Shown: one piece after another, positions 34,894 to 44,635 of the stretch
Position numbering within the stretch: position 1 is the stretch's first letter
Layout of the letters: each line of letters begins with the position of its first letter
Source: Spongilla lacustris
Taxonomy: Eukaryota; Porifera; Demospongiae; Spongillida; Spongillidae
Length of the DNA: 64,000 nucleotides
NCBI GenBank assembly: GCA_949361645.1
Contig: OX442416.1
Span: 17,054,993 to 17,118,992, forward strand
Direction: 5' to 3'
The notes under the pieces: generated by a model
What the model saw: the letters and a program-made list of their open reading frames with translations, nothing else
What the model was told of the DNA's origin: nothing
The model's database searches: none
Position numbers and translations under genes: made by a program

Positions 34894-35473
34894 CACTCAT
34901 GGAATCGTACAATTGTATGCGACAATATTTGGCCTCATCACATCTGCTACCACCTCCCTTGACCACACCCACCTGCTGGCTGCACTCCCTTGTGAGGTCT
35001 CCCTCCTCTTGCGGCCTCGAAGTACTCGGTGTAGTTGTGTCCTCTCCTCCTCCATACTATACATGTATATGGAAAACAAACAATATTAATTAATCATCAT
35101 ACAACAGACTGAGTTTTGCAGCATAGTAGGAGGACATTAATCACCATGGCAACTAGACATATACAAATAAAAATTTGTTCTGGAGAATAATGCTGATATT
35201 GCTGTCTTTACAGGGTTAAAACTCGTGTCACTAAAGGGCTAATATCACTGTATCTGACTGGCCTATAAAGGGTTACTGCAAGTGGTGACCAGTGCCCAGA
35301 CCTGGTTCAAATTCTGTGCCTTCTCCATGACACCCCACTGGTCCCTGTTCTGTTCTGTCTCCATCTCCAAGGTGAGGGTGGCCTCCATGTCATGCCTCCC
35401 TCTCAGACTTAGTATGTTGGGTCACCTTGCTGAGTTTGTCCTTATCTTTGTCACTGAACACTCTGAGCCTCCT
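34097..35473 (-). CDS. RNF113A: RNF113A (CWC24) spliceosome-associated RING/CCCH protein, partial (gene span of three exons)
   Basis: Three exons with matching phases were found. 35473-35277 carries the conserved [13 protein letters not shown] region. 35056-34973 carries [14 protein letters not shown], the counterpart of the family's YRG-NNY segment. 34180-34097 carries [17 protein letters not shown], the start of the CCCH zinc finger and the most diagnostic block of the family. Human RNF113A acts in the active spliceosome and as a ubiquitin ligase. The rest of the zinc finger, the RING finger and the N-terminus lie outside these exons and were not found. The first exon shows a frame break. 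All introns carry simple repeats. Confidence 0.85.
34251..34650. mobile_element. 400-bp foldback element in an RNF113A intron
   Basis: Ends CCCTACGAAAAAATCTTGGC and its inverse GCCAAGATTTTTTTGTAGGG. Arms of about 170 bases are imperfect reverse complements around a 50-base centre. No target duplication was confirmed. Confidence 0.75.
34655..34775 (+). repeat. About 29-bp minisatellite
   Basis: Units of GTGTGCCCATTAAGGTGTGC and TCCTTTTAAA repeated four to five times. Confidence 0.85.
34839..34891 (+). repeat. (CA)n microsatellite
   Basis: About 26 CA units in the RNF113A intron between exons b and c. Confidence 0.95.
34973..35056 (-). CDS. RNF113A: RNF113A exon b
   Basis: Acceptor ATGTATAG/TATGG and donor CCAGCAG/GTGGGT. 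It takes one base from exon a to make an Ile codon and gives one base to exon c to make a Gly codon. It reads [20 protein letters not shown] and on. Confidence 0.75.
35277..35473 (-). CDS. RNF113A: RNF113A exon a, frame broken near 35390
   Basis: A strong acceptor (polypyrimidine, then CATCAG/AGG) starts a frame reading [20 protein letters not shown] that ends at a TGA at 35392-35390. The conserved [19 protein letters not shown] continues at once in another frame, through to the donor TGCA/GTAACC. A small indel near 35390-35395 would unite them. It is either a real lesion or an assembly error. Confidence 0.7.
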
Positions 35474-35528
35474 CTGATGAAGGGAAGTGGAAGGAGAGGA
35501 TCATGGAAGGAGGGAAGAGGCGAGGATG

Positions 35529-36499
35529 GAGAGGGAGGGAGGGAGGGAGGGAGGGAGGGAGGGAGGGAGGGAGGGAGGGAGGGAGGGAGGGAGGGAGGGA
35601 GGGAGGGAGGGAGGGAGGGAGGGAGGGAGGGAGGGAGGGAGGGAGGGAGGGAGGGAGGGAGGGAGGGAGGGAGGGAGGGAGGGAGGGAGGGAGGGAGGGA
35701 GGGAGGGAGGGAGGGAGGGAGGGAGGGAGGGAGGGAGGGAGGGAGGGAGGGAGGGAGGGAGGGAGGGAGGGAGGGAGGGAGGGAGGGAGGGAGGGAGGGA
35801 GGGAGGGAGGGAGGGAGGGAGGGAGGGAGGGAGGGAGGGAGGGAGGGAGGGAGGGAGGGAGGGAGGGAGGGAGGGAGGGAGGGAGGGAGGGAGGGAGGGA
35901 GGGAGGGAGGGAGGGAGGGAGGGAGGGAGGGAGGGAGGGAGGGAGGGAGGGAGGGAGGGAGGGAGGGAGGGAGGGAGGGAGGGAGGGAGGGAGGGAGGGA
36001 GGGAGGGAGGGAGGGAGGGAGGGAGGGAGGGAGGGAGGGAGGGAGGGAGGGAGGGAGGGAGGGAGGGAGGGAGGGAGGGAGGGAGGGAGGGAGGGAGGGA
36101 GGGAGGGAGGGAGGGAGGGAGGGAGGGAGGGAGGGAGGGAGGGAGGGAGGGAGGGAGGGAGGGAGGGAGGGAGGGAGGGAGGGAGGGAGGGAGGGAGGGA
36201 GGGAGGGAGGGAGGGAGGGAGGGAGGGAGGGAGGGAGGGAGGGAGGGAGGGAGGGAGGGAGGGAGGGAGGGAGGGAGGGAGGGAGGGAGGGAGGGAGGGA
36301 GGGAGGGAGGGAGGGAGGGAGGGAGGGAGGGAGGGAGGGAGGGAGGGAGGGAGGGAGGGAGGGAGGGAGGGAGGGAGGGAGGGAGGGAGGGAGGGAGGGA
36401 GGGAGGGAGGGAGGGAGGGAGGGAGGGAGGGAGGGAGGGAGGGAGGGAGGGAGGGAGGGAGGGAGGGAGGGAGGGAGGGAGGGAGGGAGGGAGGGAGGA
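35529..36499 (+). repeat. Uninterrupted (GGGA)n microsatellite, about 970 bp
   Basis: Roughly 240 perfect GGGA units with no visible interruption. On the RNF113A sense strand it is a pure TCCC pyrimidine tract ending 56 bases upstream of the exon a acceptor. The 330-430 codon ORFs on both strands are artefacts of the repeat. Confidence 0.97.
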
Positions 36500-36709
36500 G
36501 TGGGTAAATAGAGCTTGCCATTGGTGAGCATTGATAGCTGGAGTTTGAGTTGTGTACTGTGGAAAACAGTGCAGAATGTCATCAAAACTAGCCAATTACA
36601 TTCATGTGCATATGCATGCATTGCACAAGTACAAGAACTGATTCTTAGCATACATATACATGTACATACTGACTTACATGTACAGAGAGAGGGGAAGAGA
36701 GGATTCATA

Positions 36710-37080
36710 GCCACTCACACAACAACACACACACACACAGTCATGCATACATACTCACACACATGCTCACACACACAATCACACACACATATGCTCACAC
36801 ACACAATCACACACACATATGCTCACACACACGCTGTCAGCTGTGGGGTATCTGCCATAGGATTCATTTCTTAGGTGCTTGCTATATGGGGTACTTGCCA
36901 TAGGGCCCATAGCTTCTTGCCATGGAGTACTTCATAGCTGTGTGCAATAGGGATCACTCCAACTCCATACACTGTAGCTGTTAGGTGTCTGCCATAGATT
37001 TGAGTTCATAGCTGTTAACTGTGTGATTCTTCATGCATCGCTTATTGCCATAGAGTTCACTCCATACATGGGCCAGGGGT
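36710..37080 (+). repeat. CA-rich patch and degenerate 'GCCATAGGGTTCACTCCATAG' repeats
   Basis: CACACACAATCACACACACA units (36720-36832) are followed by degenerate copies of TGCCATAG...CATAGCTGT (36850-37080). Confidence 0.7.
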
Positions 37081-37263
37081 ATTCCGTCGCTGCCTGCCGT
37101 AGAGTCCAGAGTATAGTACCAGCTTTACAGCTGCCTGTCTGCAATAGGGTCCGTGCACTCCCGTACCTCCGTAGCAGTTAGCTGAGGCCTGTGGGGTAGT
37201 AGGCTTCAGTTCTGCCATAGAATCCAGTCCACAGGCAGACTTCCAGGTCTTTAACCTGCATCT

Positions 37264-37629
37264 CATATCCTCGTCGGATTGATCTTCGATATTGTCGTCT
37301 TCGTACCGTTCGAAATCGTCCGCGGAAGTACCGAACCAAAAGCGAAGAGCAGGCCTACAGCAGATTATCTCTGCCTACAGTAAATAGCGGTTAATAAGTT
37401 ATTTTGCACGTTAAGTTGTTGTGTACATTATAGTGGTGGGTGGGGTCGTGGTTATAGACATCAATTTGCAATACATATTATCATTAACTACTTGTACTTA
37501 CAGAACAGCTCGGTCTGGGCACGGCTAACTGACGAAAGAGTAGCACGTGATATTATGCGGTTTGGATTTGGGGTGTATCTCACTAACCATTCAAGGGAAG
37601 CGCGATTTGAAGGCCCTAAGCTCTGAAAA
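37264..37629 (+). CDS. 3' part of a possible small gene (two exons), not recognised
   Basis: A plus-strand frame containing RPRKYRTKSEEQAYSRLSLP ends at CCTACA/GTAAAT (37380/37381) in phase 0. An acceptor TACTTACAG at 37502 opens NSSVWARLTDERVARDIMRF and GFGVYLTNHSREARFEGPKL, then TGA at 37627-37629. Phase and splice borders fit. The start codon was not found. The opposite strand of the first exon is also open (an acidic frame), so strand assignment is tentative. Confidence 0.35.
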
Positions 37630-39347
37630 AATGATGAAAAATAAGTGCATTGATTACTCTCATATAATCCGGTGGCACCGAAGGAAAATATCATTTGGTT
37701 GGGAAAATATTGATGACTGAATAAGTAAATGAGATAAAATGAATGGACATTGGAAACCTTGCATAATTAATGTGGAAGTGCGGATATAGGTACCTACGGT
37801 GCGTTAAAGTACTCAAAATATGCTAAATAGTCCCTACATAGCAAATCCGAGAGCACCTAGTCAATATAATTTTTATTTCTGCAGTTAGCTGCAGTTTTCT
37901 GAATGCGTCCATACATTTTCTATGGACATTGAATTACGCAATGACCGAATACCGCGTAATCCTTTTGACCGCCAATTTCTCGATATGTTAAGTGCTCTTT
38001 CGCCCTTAGTTTTGGATTGTAGGTTCCACTCCGCGTTCAGCGCGCTACGATTTAACTCAATGCAGAACAAGTGTAGACATCACACATATATGATTCATAT
38101 ACAACCATCTGGCAATGCACACATGTATACACTTTCATATAGAAGTTCCAACGATGAACAGGCCTCCATATGTATAGTCTCCCCTGGCAAACATGCTGTA
38201 TATAGAGACAGAATGCACATGAATCATAAACTTTCATACCAGTATACATATATACATGTACAATATCTAGCATGCAACCAATTCCCCTCTCCTCACACAC
38301 ATTATACATACATATATGGTCAAAGGCTCCATAGATACTTTCCCACAGGTACCTGACCACTTGTATTTAACACACACACTAGCTAACACACACATACACA
38401 TACACACATACACTAAACTCACACACTCACACAAACACTCACTCACAAACTCACACACACACTCACATATACTTATTCACCAGTACATAAAGTGTATAAT
38501 GCAACCAATTCCCCTCTACCCATGTACATGTACACACACACACACATGTATCACACAACCAATTTGTACACACAAGTGCGCACACACACACACACATATA
38601 CACACACACGCACACACACTTATTCACCCTCTGATACATACAGTGTAATATTATGCAACCGGTTAATTCACCTCTCCCCATGCATATGATTGACAAATTG
38701 GTTGCATGATACATGTGTGTGTATGTGTGTGTGCGTGTGTACATGTATGTACACTATACACTAGTGCACACACACCACAACCAATCCCCCACACATACTT
38801 ATTCATCAGTACACACTGTTACACACTGTCACACATAGCACACACACACAATACACACACAAACACACACATACACACAACACACACACATGTGTAACCA
38901 TCACATCCGGTATATGATACATGTAGTGTGTGTACGTGTGTATGTGTGTGTATATGTGTGTGTGAACTTGTTTAATATTATGCAACCAATTCCCCTCTAC
39001 CCATGCACATGTACACATTTGTACACACAGGTGCACACACATCGTAACCAATTCCCCCCACACATATACTTATTCATCAGTACACACACACAAACACATG
39101 CACACATACAGTACACACATACACAACACACACACAACACACACACATGCAAACAAATGTAACACACACACAACACACACACATACACACACATTCATTC
39201 ATCACATCTGATATGTTTGTGCACTTGTGTGTACAAATTGGCTGCGTGATACACGTATGTGTGTTGTGTGTATGTGTGTGTGTGAGTGTGTGTGCATGTG
39301 TTTGTGTGTGCATGGGAAGAGGGATATTGGTTACATAATATGTATAC

Positions 39348-39501
39348 TTAAGTGGTGGTTTAGGTACTAAACTTGGTTTAATGTTTTGGTAAATGGGATC
39401 GAAATGTGTCTAATGCCATGGAGCCTATATGCCTGGGAAAGCTTCTGGGGAATACTCTCACCTCCATTCAAACACATCTTTATCTGATCTAACCCCCATC
39501 C
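39348..39501 (+). repeat. 5' direct terminal repeat of the retrotransposon
   Basis: 154 bases, a few mismatches from the copy at 43897-44050. Confidence 0.85.
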
Positions 39502-39548
39502 CCTCAATGATATTGCTAATCTGATATGGTTCCAGGTCCATGCATAAG

Positions 39549-39562
39549 TATATATATATAAG
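39549..39562 (+). promoter_or_regulatory. TATA-like promoter of the retrotransposon
   Basis: TATATATATATAAGG lies about 30 bases before TGCACTGCATTCACTCAGT, an initiator-like start, and about 70 bases before the gag ATG at 39628. Confidence 0.5.
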
Positions 39563-39627
39563 GATGGTAGGTGCACTGCATTCACTCAGTCATAATAGCG
39601 AACGACTGCTGGCCTGAACTGCTCAGA

Positions 39628-41043
39628 ATGTCGACACGCCAAAGCCTCATGCGCCTCACATGTGAGGCACTCCGCCGCAAACTATTGGAAGTCCATCTCG
39701 GCAATAAAGCAGCTCTCGTGGAGCGTCTCCTCCAGCACGAGGCAAGCTACAGGCAGGGTTCATCCGGTCTCTCCGCAAGGTCTGCAGGTCGCGCCAACCG
39801 CTCTGACTCTGCGGACGTCGATGACGAGGTGCAGGACGAGGGCTTGGCGAACCCATCCGATGGTTCCAGCGAAACATCGGAGAGCGGTCCCGATCGCGAT
39901 GAACACTTGGCACGCGACGAGGTGTTGGAGTCCACAGCTCCCGCGCGAAGCGCTCGGCGAAAGAGATCCCGCTGCCACGCCCCAGCGGGCGTAGTGCAGC
40001 TAGGCGGGACTCAAAGACAAAGTGTTCCCGTTCAGGAGCAAACGCACCCTCCTGCAACCAACACAAAGCAAGCCGCTCCCGAACAGTCTCACCACCGCTC
40101 CAGGAAGGCAAAGAGCGGGAAAAGACGCCACAGACGATCCTCGTCGTCGGAGAGCAGCGACACTAGCTCCAGCAGCTCCAGCAGTTCCAGCAGTTCCAGC
40201 AGCTCGTCGTCGGAGTCCAGCGATTCCGACGCACGCGGGAAGAAGCGGAAGTCCAAGCGGCACAAGCGACACAAAAGGCACTCCAAGTCGCGGGACAGCA
40301 GTTTCCACAACGCCCCCTTCACCACCATGGTTCCTACCCCTTCGAGGCGCGAAGTCAGGAGGATTAAGAGGGGTAAGTACGCTCACTTTGAGAAACTGCT
40401 CTCTCCCTTAGACGATCCTTCTTCACTCCCCGGCGGGAAGCAGAAGAAGAGCAAGTACATGCGTCAGGTCTGCGACCTCAGTAGCTGGCTAGAAGCATGG
40501 AACATCTTCGTCGCTATTCGGGTTCAGATCGCGCCCAAGACGGCACTGGAGCTGGTAAAGTACCAGTCCATCATTTGCCAGCTGTTTTCAGCGCACTCGG
40601 CTGCAGCTGCCCTTAAATACGACAAGCTCTTAAGGCAGGCTGCAGCCAGAAACAAGCAGCAGACCCTCCACTGGGATGCACTAAAGGAGGATTTGCTGGT
40701 CTGGTGCGTCACCAACCCGCCATTTCGGACCAAGCCACAATCCCACACCAACCCACGGACCGGGACTGCTACTGGAGCATCAATACACCTGGGAGCAACA
40801 ACTGGCAGCGCCCACCACAGTGAGCATGCCACCCACACCCCCATCAGGCGAGGAGATCTGTCGAAGGTTCAACTTTGGAAAGTGCTCCAAGGGGACAAAA
40901 TGTGCCTTCTCCCACAAGTGCTGGGTCACAGGCTGTGGTGGGGATCTCCCTGCCAAGGCCAGCACCCGTGCCACTCCGGGGGCTACGTGAGCTCCAGCGA
41001 GCTCACACCCCACTACGACGCTCAGCTTTTGAGCAAGAACTGA
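39628..41043 (+). CDS. Gag-like ORF1 with SAP domain; CCCH finger out of frame
   Basis: The start at 39628 (AGAATGTCG) is preferred to the upstream in-frame ATG at 39571 because the SAP domain begins there: LRRKLLEVHLGNKAALVERL. An Arg/Ser-rich region with a poly-serine run (about residues 175-220) and a conserved helical block (SSWLEAWNIFVAIRVQIAP) follow. A CCCH zinc finger, ICRRFNFGKCSKGTKCAFSH (C-x7-C-x5-C-x3-H), is encoded at 40856-40915 but in the +1 frame, so a one-base shift between about 40720 and 40850 separates it from the rest. SAP and CCCH motifs bind nucleic acid. Confidence 0.75.
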   Translation: MSTRQSLMRLTCEALRRKLLEVHLGNKAALVERLLQHEASYRQGSSGLSARSAGRANRSDSADVDDEVQDEGLANPSDGSSETSESGPDRDEHLARDEVLESTAPARSARRKRSRCHAPAGVVQLGGTQRQSVPVQEQTHPPATNTKQAAPEQSHHRSRKAKSGKRRHRRSSSSESSDTSSSSSSSSSSSSSSSSESSDSDARGKKRKSKRHKRHKRHSKSRDSSFHNAPFTTMVPTPSRREVRRIKRGKYAHFEKLLSPLDDPSSLPGGKQKKSKYMRQVCDLSSWLEAWNIFVAIRVQIAPKTALELVKYQSIICQLFSAHSAAAALKYDKLLRQAAARNKQQTLHWDALKEDLLVWCVTNPPFRTKPQSHTNPRTGTATGASIHLGATTGSAHHSEHATHTPIRRGDLSKVQLWKVLQGDKMCLLPQVLGHRLWWGSPCQGQHPCHSGGYVSSSELTPHYDAQLLSKN

Positions 41044-42572
41044 AGGAACATCCCGACAAGGCCTGGGTCTCCTGGCTACTTAATGGCATCGACAACGGTG
41101 TTTCCACCGGCTACAATGGTCCCCACTTCCCCTTCACGGCACGCAACCTAACCTCCGCACTACAGCACCCCGAAATTGTTGATGCTGAACTAGAGAAAGA
41201 GGTGAACTTGGGACGCATCCTCGGCCCCTTTTCCCAACGCCCCCTCAAGCACCTCCGCACATCTGGGCTCGGAGCTGTCCCAAAAAAAAATGGCAAGTGG
41301 AGAGTGATCCTTCACCTGTCGGCACCGGAGGGCCTTAGTATCAACGACTTCATCTCGAAGGAAGATTTTGCCATCCACTACTCCACTATTGACGATGCAG
41401 TGGCTCTACTCAGCAGATTTGACAAGGGAGCCATGATGGCCAAGGTGGACCTGAAATCCGCATTCAGGATGGTCCCAATCCTGGCCTCAGAATGGGAACT
41501 CCTTGGTATGTACTGGCGAGGACAGTACTACATCGACACCTGCCTCCCCTTTGGACTCCGCTCGGCTCCTAGCATCTTCAACAACTTTGCCAATGCTATT
41601 CACTGGACTCTGGAGAACAACTATGGAGCAACCTTACTCCATTATCTGGATGACTTCCTCCTAGTTGGTCCCCAAGAACAACCTACCTGCCAGGAGGCTA
41701 TGGCAACCATGCTCCAGGTCTGCGAGAGGATGGGAGTCCCAGTCGCCACAGAGAAGTGTGAAGGTCCAGCGACCTGCATCACGTTCCTAGGCATTGTTCT
41801 GGACTCTTCCCTGCAGCAGCTTAGATTGCCACCAGACAAGCTGCAGGAAATTTCATCCCTGACCAGGTCATGGCTTGGCAAACGCAAAGTCACAAAGAGG
41901 GAGCTCCTATCGCTCATTGGAAAGCTTTCATTTGCAGCCAAGGTAGTCCCAGCAGGACGCCTGTTCCTACGACGCCTCATGCAACTCTCAACTACAGTGA
42001 CAAAGCTCCATCACCACATCCATCTTAACTCGGAGGCTAGGGCAGACATACGATGGTGGAACAGCTTCTTACCATCCTGGAATGGCATTTCCATGTTCAT
42101 TTCGCCAGAGTGGAATGACGCAGAATCCATCCAGTTGTTCACCGATGCCTCCGGCTCCTTTGGATTTGATGTGTACTTCAATGGGGCCTGGTTCAGAGGT
42201 GACTTGCAACCACACCAGCAACTACCCAAGCGCTCCATACAGTGGCAGGAACTATTCGCCATAGTGGCAGCAGCTCTCACTTGGGGTCACCTTCTGGAAG
42301 GTCAGCGCATCAAATTCCATTGTGATAATCTGCCCATAGTCCAGGCATGGACCAACCAGTTCTCCAAGCACCCTGGAGTAATGGAGCTCCTGAGAACTTT
42401 GTTCTTCATTGCGGCACAGCACAGTTTCACAGTCTCCCTGGTACACCTAACAGGCCGACTGAACTGTATTGCGGATGCACTATCACGCAACCAGATCTCA
42501 CGTTTCTTTTCCCTTGCTCCCCAGGCCAACCAGCTGCCAACACCAGTGTCTCACAAGCTGGGAGAGCTCTAG
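40875..42572 (+). CDS. Reverse transcriptase and RNase H ORF of the retrotransposon
   Basis: A 565-residue frame overlapping gag. The recognisable protein starts near SLPRPAPVPLRGL. The RT fingers and palm include GAVPKKNGKWRVILHLS and KVDLKSAFRMVPI (first catalytic Asp). The catalytic box is LHYLDDFLLVG (Asp pair at residues about 259-260). RNase H follows with FTDAS (422-426), QWQELFAIVAAAL, HCDN and IADALSR (near 532-537). All key residues are present. RT and recombinase frames overlap by about 225 bases, as is common in this order. Translation may start internally or by frameshift. Confidence 0.9.
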   Translation: MESAPRGQNVPSPTSAGSQAVVGISLPRPAPVPLRGLRELQRAHTPLRRSAFEQELKEHPDKAWVSWLLNGIDNGVSTGYNGPHFPFTARNLTSALQHPEIVDAELEKEVNLGRILGPFSQRPLKHLRTSGLGAVPKKNGKWRVILHLSAPEGLSINDFISKEDFAIHYSTIDDAVALLSRFDKGAMMAKVDLKSAFRMVPILASEWELLGMYWRGQYYIDTCLPFGLRSAPSIFNNFANAIHWTLENNYGATLLHYLDDFLLVGPQEQPTCQEAMATMLQVCERMGVPVATEKCEGPATCITFLGIVLDSSLQQLRLPPDKLQEISSLTRSWLGKRKVTKRELLSLIGKLSFAAKVVPAGRLFLRRLMQLSTTVTKLHHHIHLNSEARADIRWWNSFLPSWNGISMFISPEWNDAESIQLFTDASGSFGFDVYFNGAWFRGDLQPHQQLPKRSIQWQELFAIVAAALTWGHLLEGQRIKFHCDNLPIVQAWTNQFSKHPGVMELLRTLFFIAAQHSFTVSLVHLTGRLNCIADALSRNQISRFFSLAPQANQLPTPVSHKLGEL

Positions 42573-43393
42573 AAGGCCACCTGAGCCACCTCCTGCACAC
42601 AGCTGTGGCCCCCTCAACATCCACCACTTACAGGGCAGGGATCCAAAAGTATTACACCTTTTGTCATACACTCGGTATCAACCCTTTGCCAGGAGCCAAG
42701 CATTCCATCAACCTGTTCGCCACCTATCTAAGCCAAACACTCCAGGCCAGCACCATTCAGGTGTACCTTGCAGCCGTCAGTCACCTTCACCTTACCCATG
42801 GGTTCAGCAGTCCAGTGCATAACAACCCAACGCTGAACCTAGCCATCCGAGGCATACAGCGTTCTCAAGGTCCAGCACACCTCAGGCCCAAGAGACTGCC
42901 TCTCACCATTGGGATGCTGGAGCAACTACTGCGGCTGCTGGAGGCTGACCCATTGAGCAGACACGACAAATTGATGCTGAAAGCAGCCCTGACCTTTGGC
43001 TTCTTCGGATTCCTAAGGGTCAGTGAGTACACTCTGACCAACAGGGGTAGATTTGACCCCACACTCCACCCAACAAAGAGCGATATCACCTGGGTCAAGG
43101 ATGGCTTGCACTTCTTTATCAAAAAGTCCAAGACAGATCAAGTTGGGAGAGGTACTACCATTGCCATGGGCCACACCCACCGTGCATCATGCCCAGTTGT
43201 CGCACTGCAGGCCTACTTTGAAGACTGCAAGGCACCACCAGGGTCATCACTATTTCATTTTCGAACTGGACGCCCACTCACATCTCAAGCAATGAGAGCT
43301 ATCTTGCGAGACCTACTGTTGAGAGGTGGGTACGACACCTCCAAGTACAACACCCACAGTCTCAGGATTGGGGCGGCAACAGCAGCAGCATGA
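42540..43393 (+). CDS. Tyrosine recombinase ORF, stopped before the catalytic tyrosine
   Basis: The open frame (from 42347; recognisable from about 42570) encodes a phage-integrase-type recombinase. The SAM-like core-binding part is VAPSTSTTYRAGIQKYYTF and NLFATYLSQTLQASTIQVYL. The catalytic part has Arg in GFLRVSEYTL (codon 43016), Lys in KKSKTDQ, and the H-x-x-R box THSLRIGAA (43355-43366). A TGA at 43391-43393 ends it. The same frame then stays open for 40 codons and holds GRW and YTTYTR, the expected Trp and nucleophile Tyr, up to a TGA at 43514. Unless the stop is read through, this copy cannot be catalytic. Confidence 0.85.
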
Positions 43394-43499
43394 GCAGGCC
43401 TCCCATCATCCACCATCCAGCGGCTGGGAAGATGGAGCAGCACTGCCTACACCACCTACACCCGGCATCCACTGACACTGCCTTCAGACACTGCAACTC

Positions 43500-43521
43500 T
43501 AGCATCAGCACAATGACCCTA

Positions 43522-43552
<31 letters not shown>

Positions 43553-43896
43553 ACTTGTATCCCCATTTGTACTGCTACCTGGAACCAATCAGCTCTAAAT
43601 CAATCCATTTGGGGGTTCACACTTGGGCGGCACCCTTCGGGCTTCTACACCCTGACCTAACCACTTAACCTTGACCAGCGTCATGGTGTGGCAAACTGGC
43701 TGACCCAATGGTAACTAGCGTTACCCCTTGGTCCCAGTCAGGCTCAGTGGTGGGGGGGGTCAGCACCCCTATGGCACACCCAACTGGCTGGCTGCTGCCT
43801 GCCCCCTTATGGGCAAACTATCGATCACAGTCAAACTCACACTGGGGGGGTTCAATAGCATAGCAACAGCCAGCATGAGAGAGCATTTAGACAGCA
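43500..43896 (+). other. 3' noncoding region of the retrotransposon
   Basis: A (CA)n patch (43527-43551) and GC-rich sequence with TGGCTGGCTGCTGCCTGCCC. No ORF. Confidence 0.6.
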
Positions 43897-44050
43897 TTAA
43901 GTGGTGGTTTAGGTACTAAACTTGGTTTAATGCTTTGGTAAATGGGATCGAAATGTGTCTAATGCCATGGAGCCTTTATGCCTGGGAAAGCTTCTGAGGA
44001 ATACTCTCACCTCCATTCAAACACATCTTTATCTGATCTAACCCCCATCC
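43897..44050 (+). repeat. 3' direct terminal repeat of the retrotransposon
   Basis: Partner of 39348-39501. Host repeat C sequence (ATATAAAGTGTGTCATGCAA) resumes directly after it. Confidence 0.85.
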
Positions 44051-44108
44051 ATATAAAGTGTGTCATGCAACCATTCCCCTCCATGCACATGTACACACAC
44101 ATACATCA

Positions 44109-44140
<32 letters not shown>

Positions 44141-44454
44141 ACACATACACACACACACACAAACACACAAACACACAAACACACACACATACTTATTAAC
44201 CGGTATATAAAGTCCTTTACCCATGCATGCACATGTACATACACACAACTCTTCTCCCCACATACTGTACACACACATACTTATTCAACAGTACATAAAG
44301 TTTCCCCTCTCCCTACATACATGTACACACACATCACATCACCAGTATACATACATGTACATGTAAACCCCTTACCATGGCTGTGGCTCCATTTACCTCC
44401 GATCCTCCACCTAAGAGGTAGGGATCTGGAGGTACCTCTCCTTCTGCCAGAACA

Positions 44455-44635
44455 TGGGTCCAAACTTGAGCTATTTGCCACACACCTTGGCGTGACACTC
44501 CAAGCCAACACTATGTACACAGGCAGCAGTGTCCCATCTCCATCGCACTCAGGGGTACAGCAGTCCCATCTCACGCTGAACCTAACCATCCGGGGCATCC
44601 TCCCCCGACCCACATTAGCCCTTGGTCATCATTAG
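44455..44635 (+). pseudogene. Tyrosine-recombinase relic (C2)
   Basis: LELFATHLGVTLQANTMYTG and HLTLNLTIRGILPRP, the partner of 21745-21905. It is one of two generations of the same retrotransposon order at this locus, unrelated in time to the full element 400 bases upstream. Confidence 0.6.

Larger units (their letters stand above)
39348..44050 (+). mobile_element. Tyrosine-recombinase retrotransposon (DIRS order, Ngaro-like), nearly complete
   Basis: A 4.7 kb element with 154-bp direct terminal repeats (39348-39501 and 43897-44050, both from TTAAGTGGTGGTTTAGGTAC to ATCTAACCCCCATCC). Three overlapping frames follow in order: gag with SAP and CCCH motifs, reverse transcriptase/RNase H, tyrosine recombinase. 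There is no aspartic protease, no DDE integrase and no methyltransferase, which favours Ngaro-like over DIRS1-like. It sits in segmental repeat C2, while C1 is empty at the matching place (21085-21105) apart from small differences. Confidence 0.85.

Noticed and set aside
35422..36714. Very long ORFs on both strands (poly-LPPS and poly-GREG)
   Set aside because: Pure translation of the GGGA tetranucleotide; open in every frame lacking stops.
37264..37360. Acidic minus-strand frame (DDFERYEDDNIEDQSDED) as an RNF113A N-terminal exon
   Set aside because: Open and ends at a donor-like site, but it could not be matched to the family's N-terminus, and the plus strand gives a phase-consistent two-exon reading ending in a stop.
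39747..40386. Minus-strand and alternate-frame ORFs across gag
   Set aside because: Shadows of the GC-rich gag reading frame.
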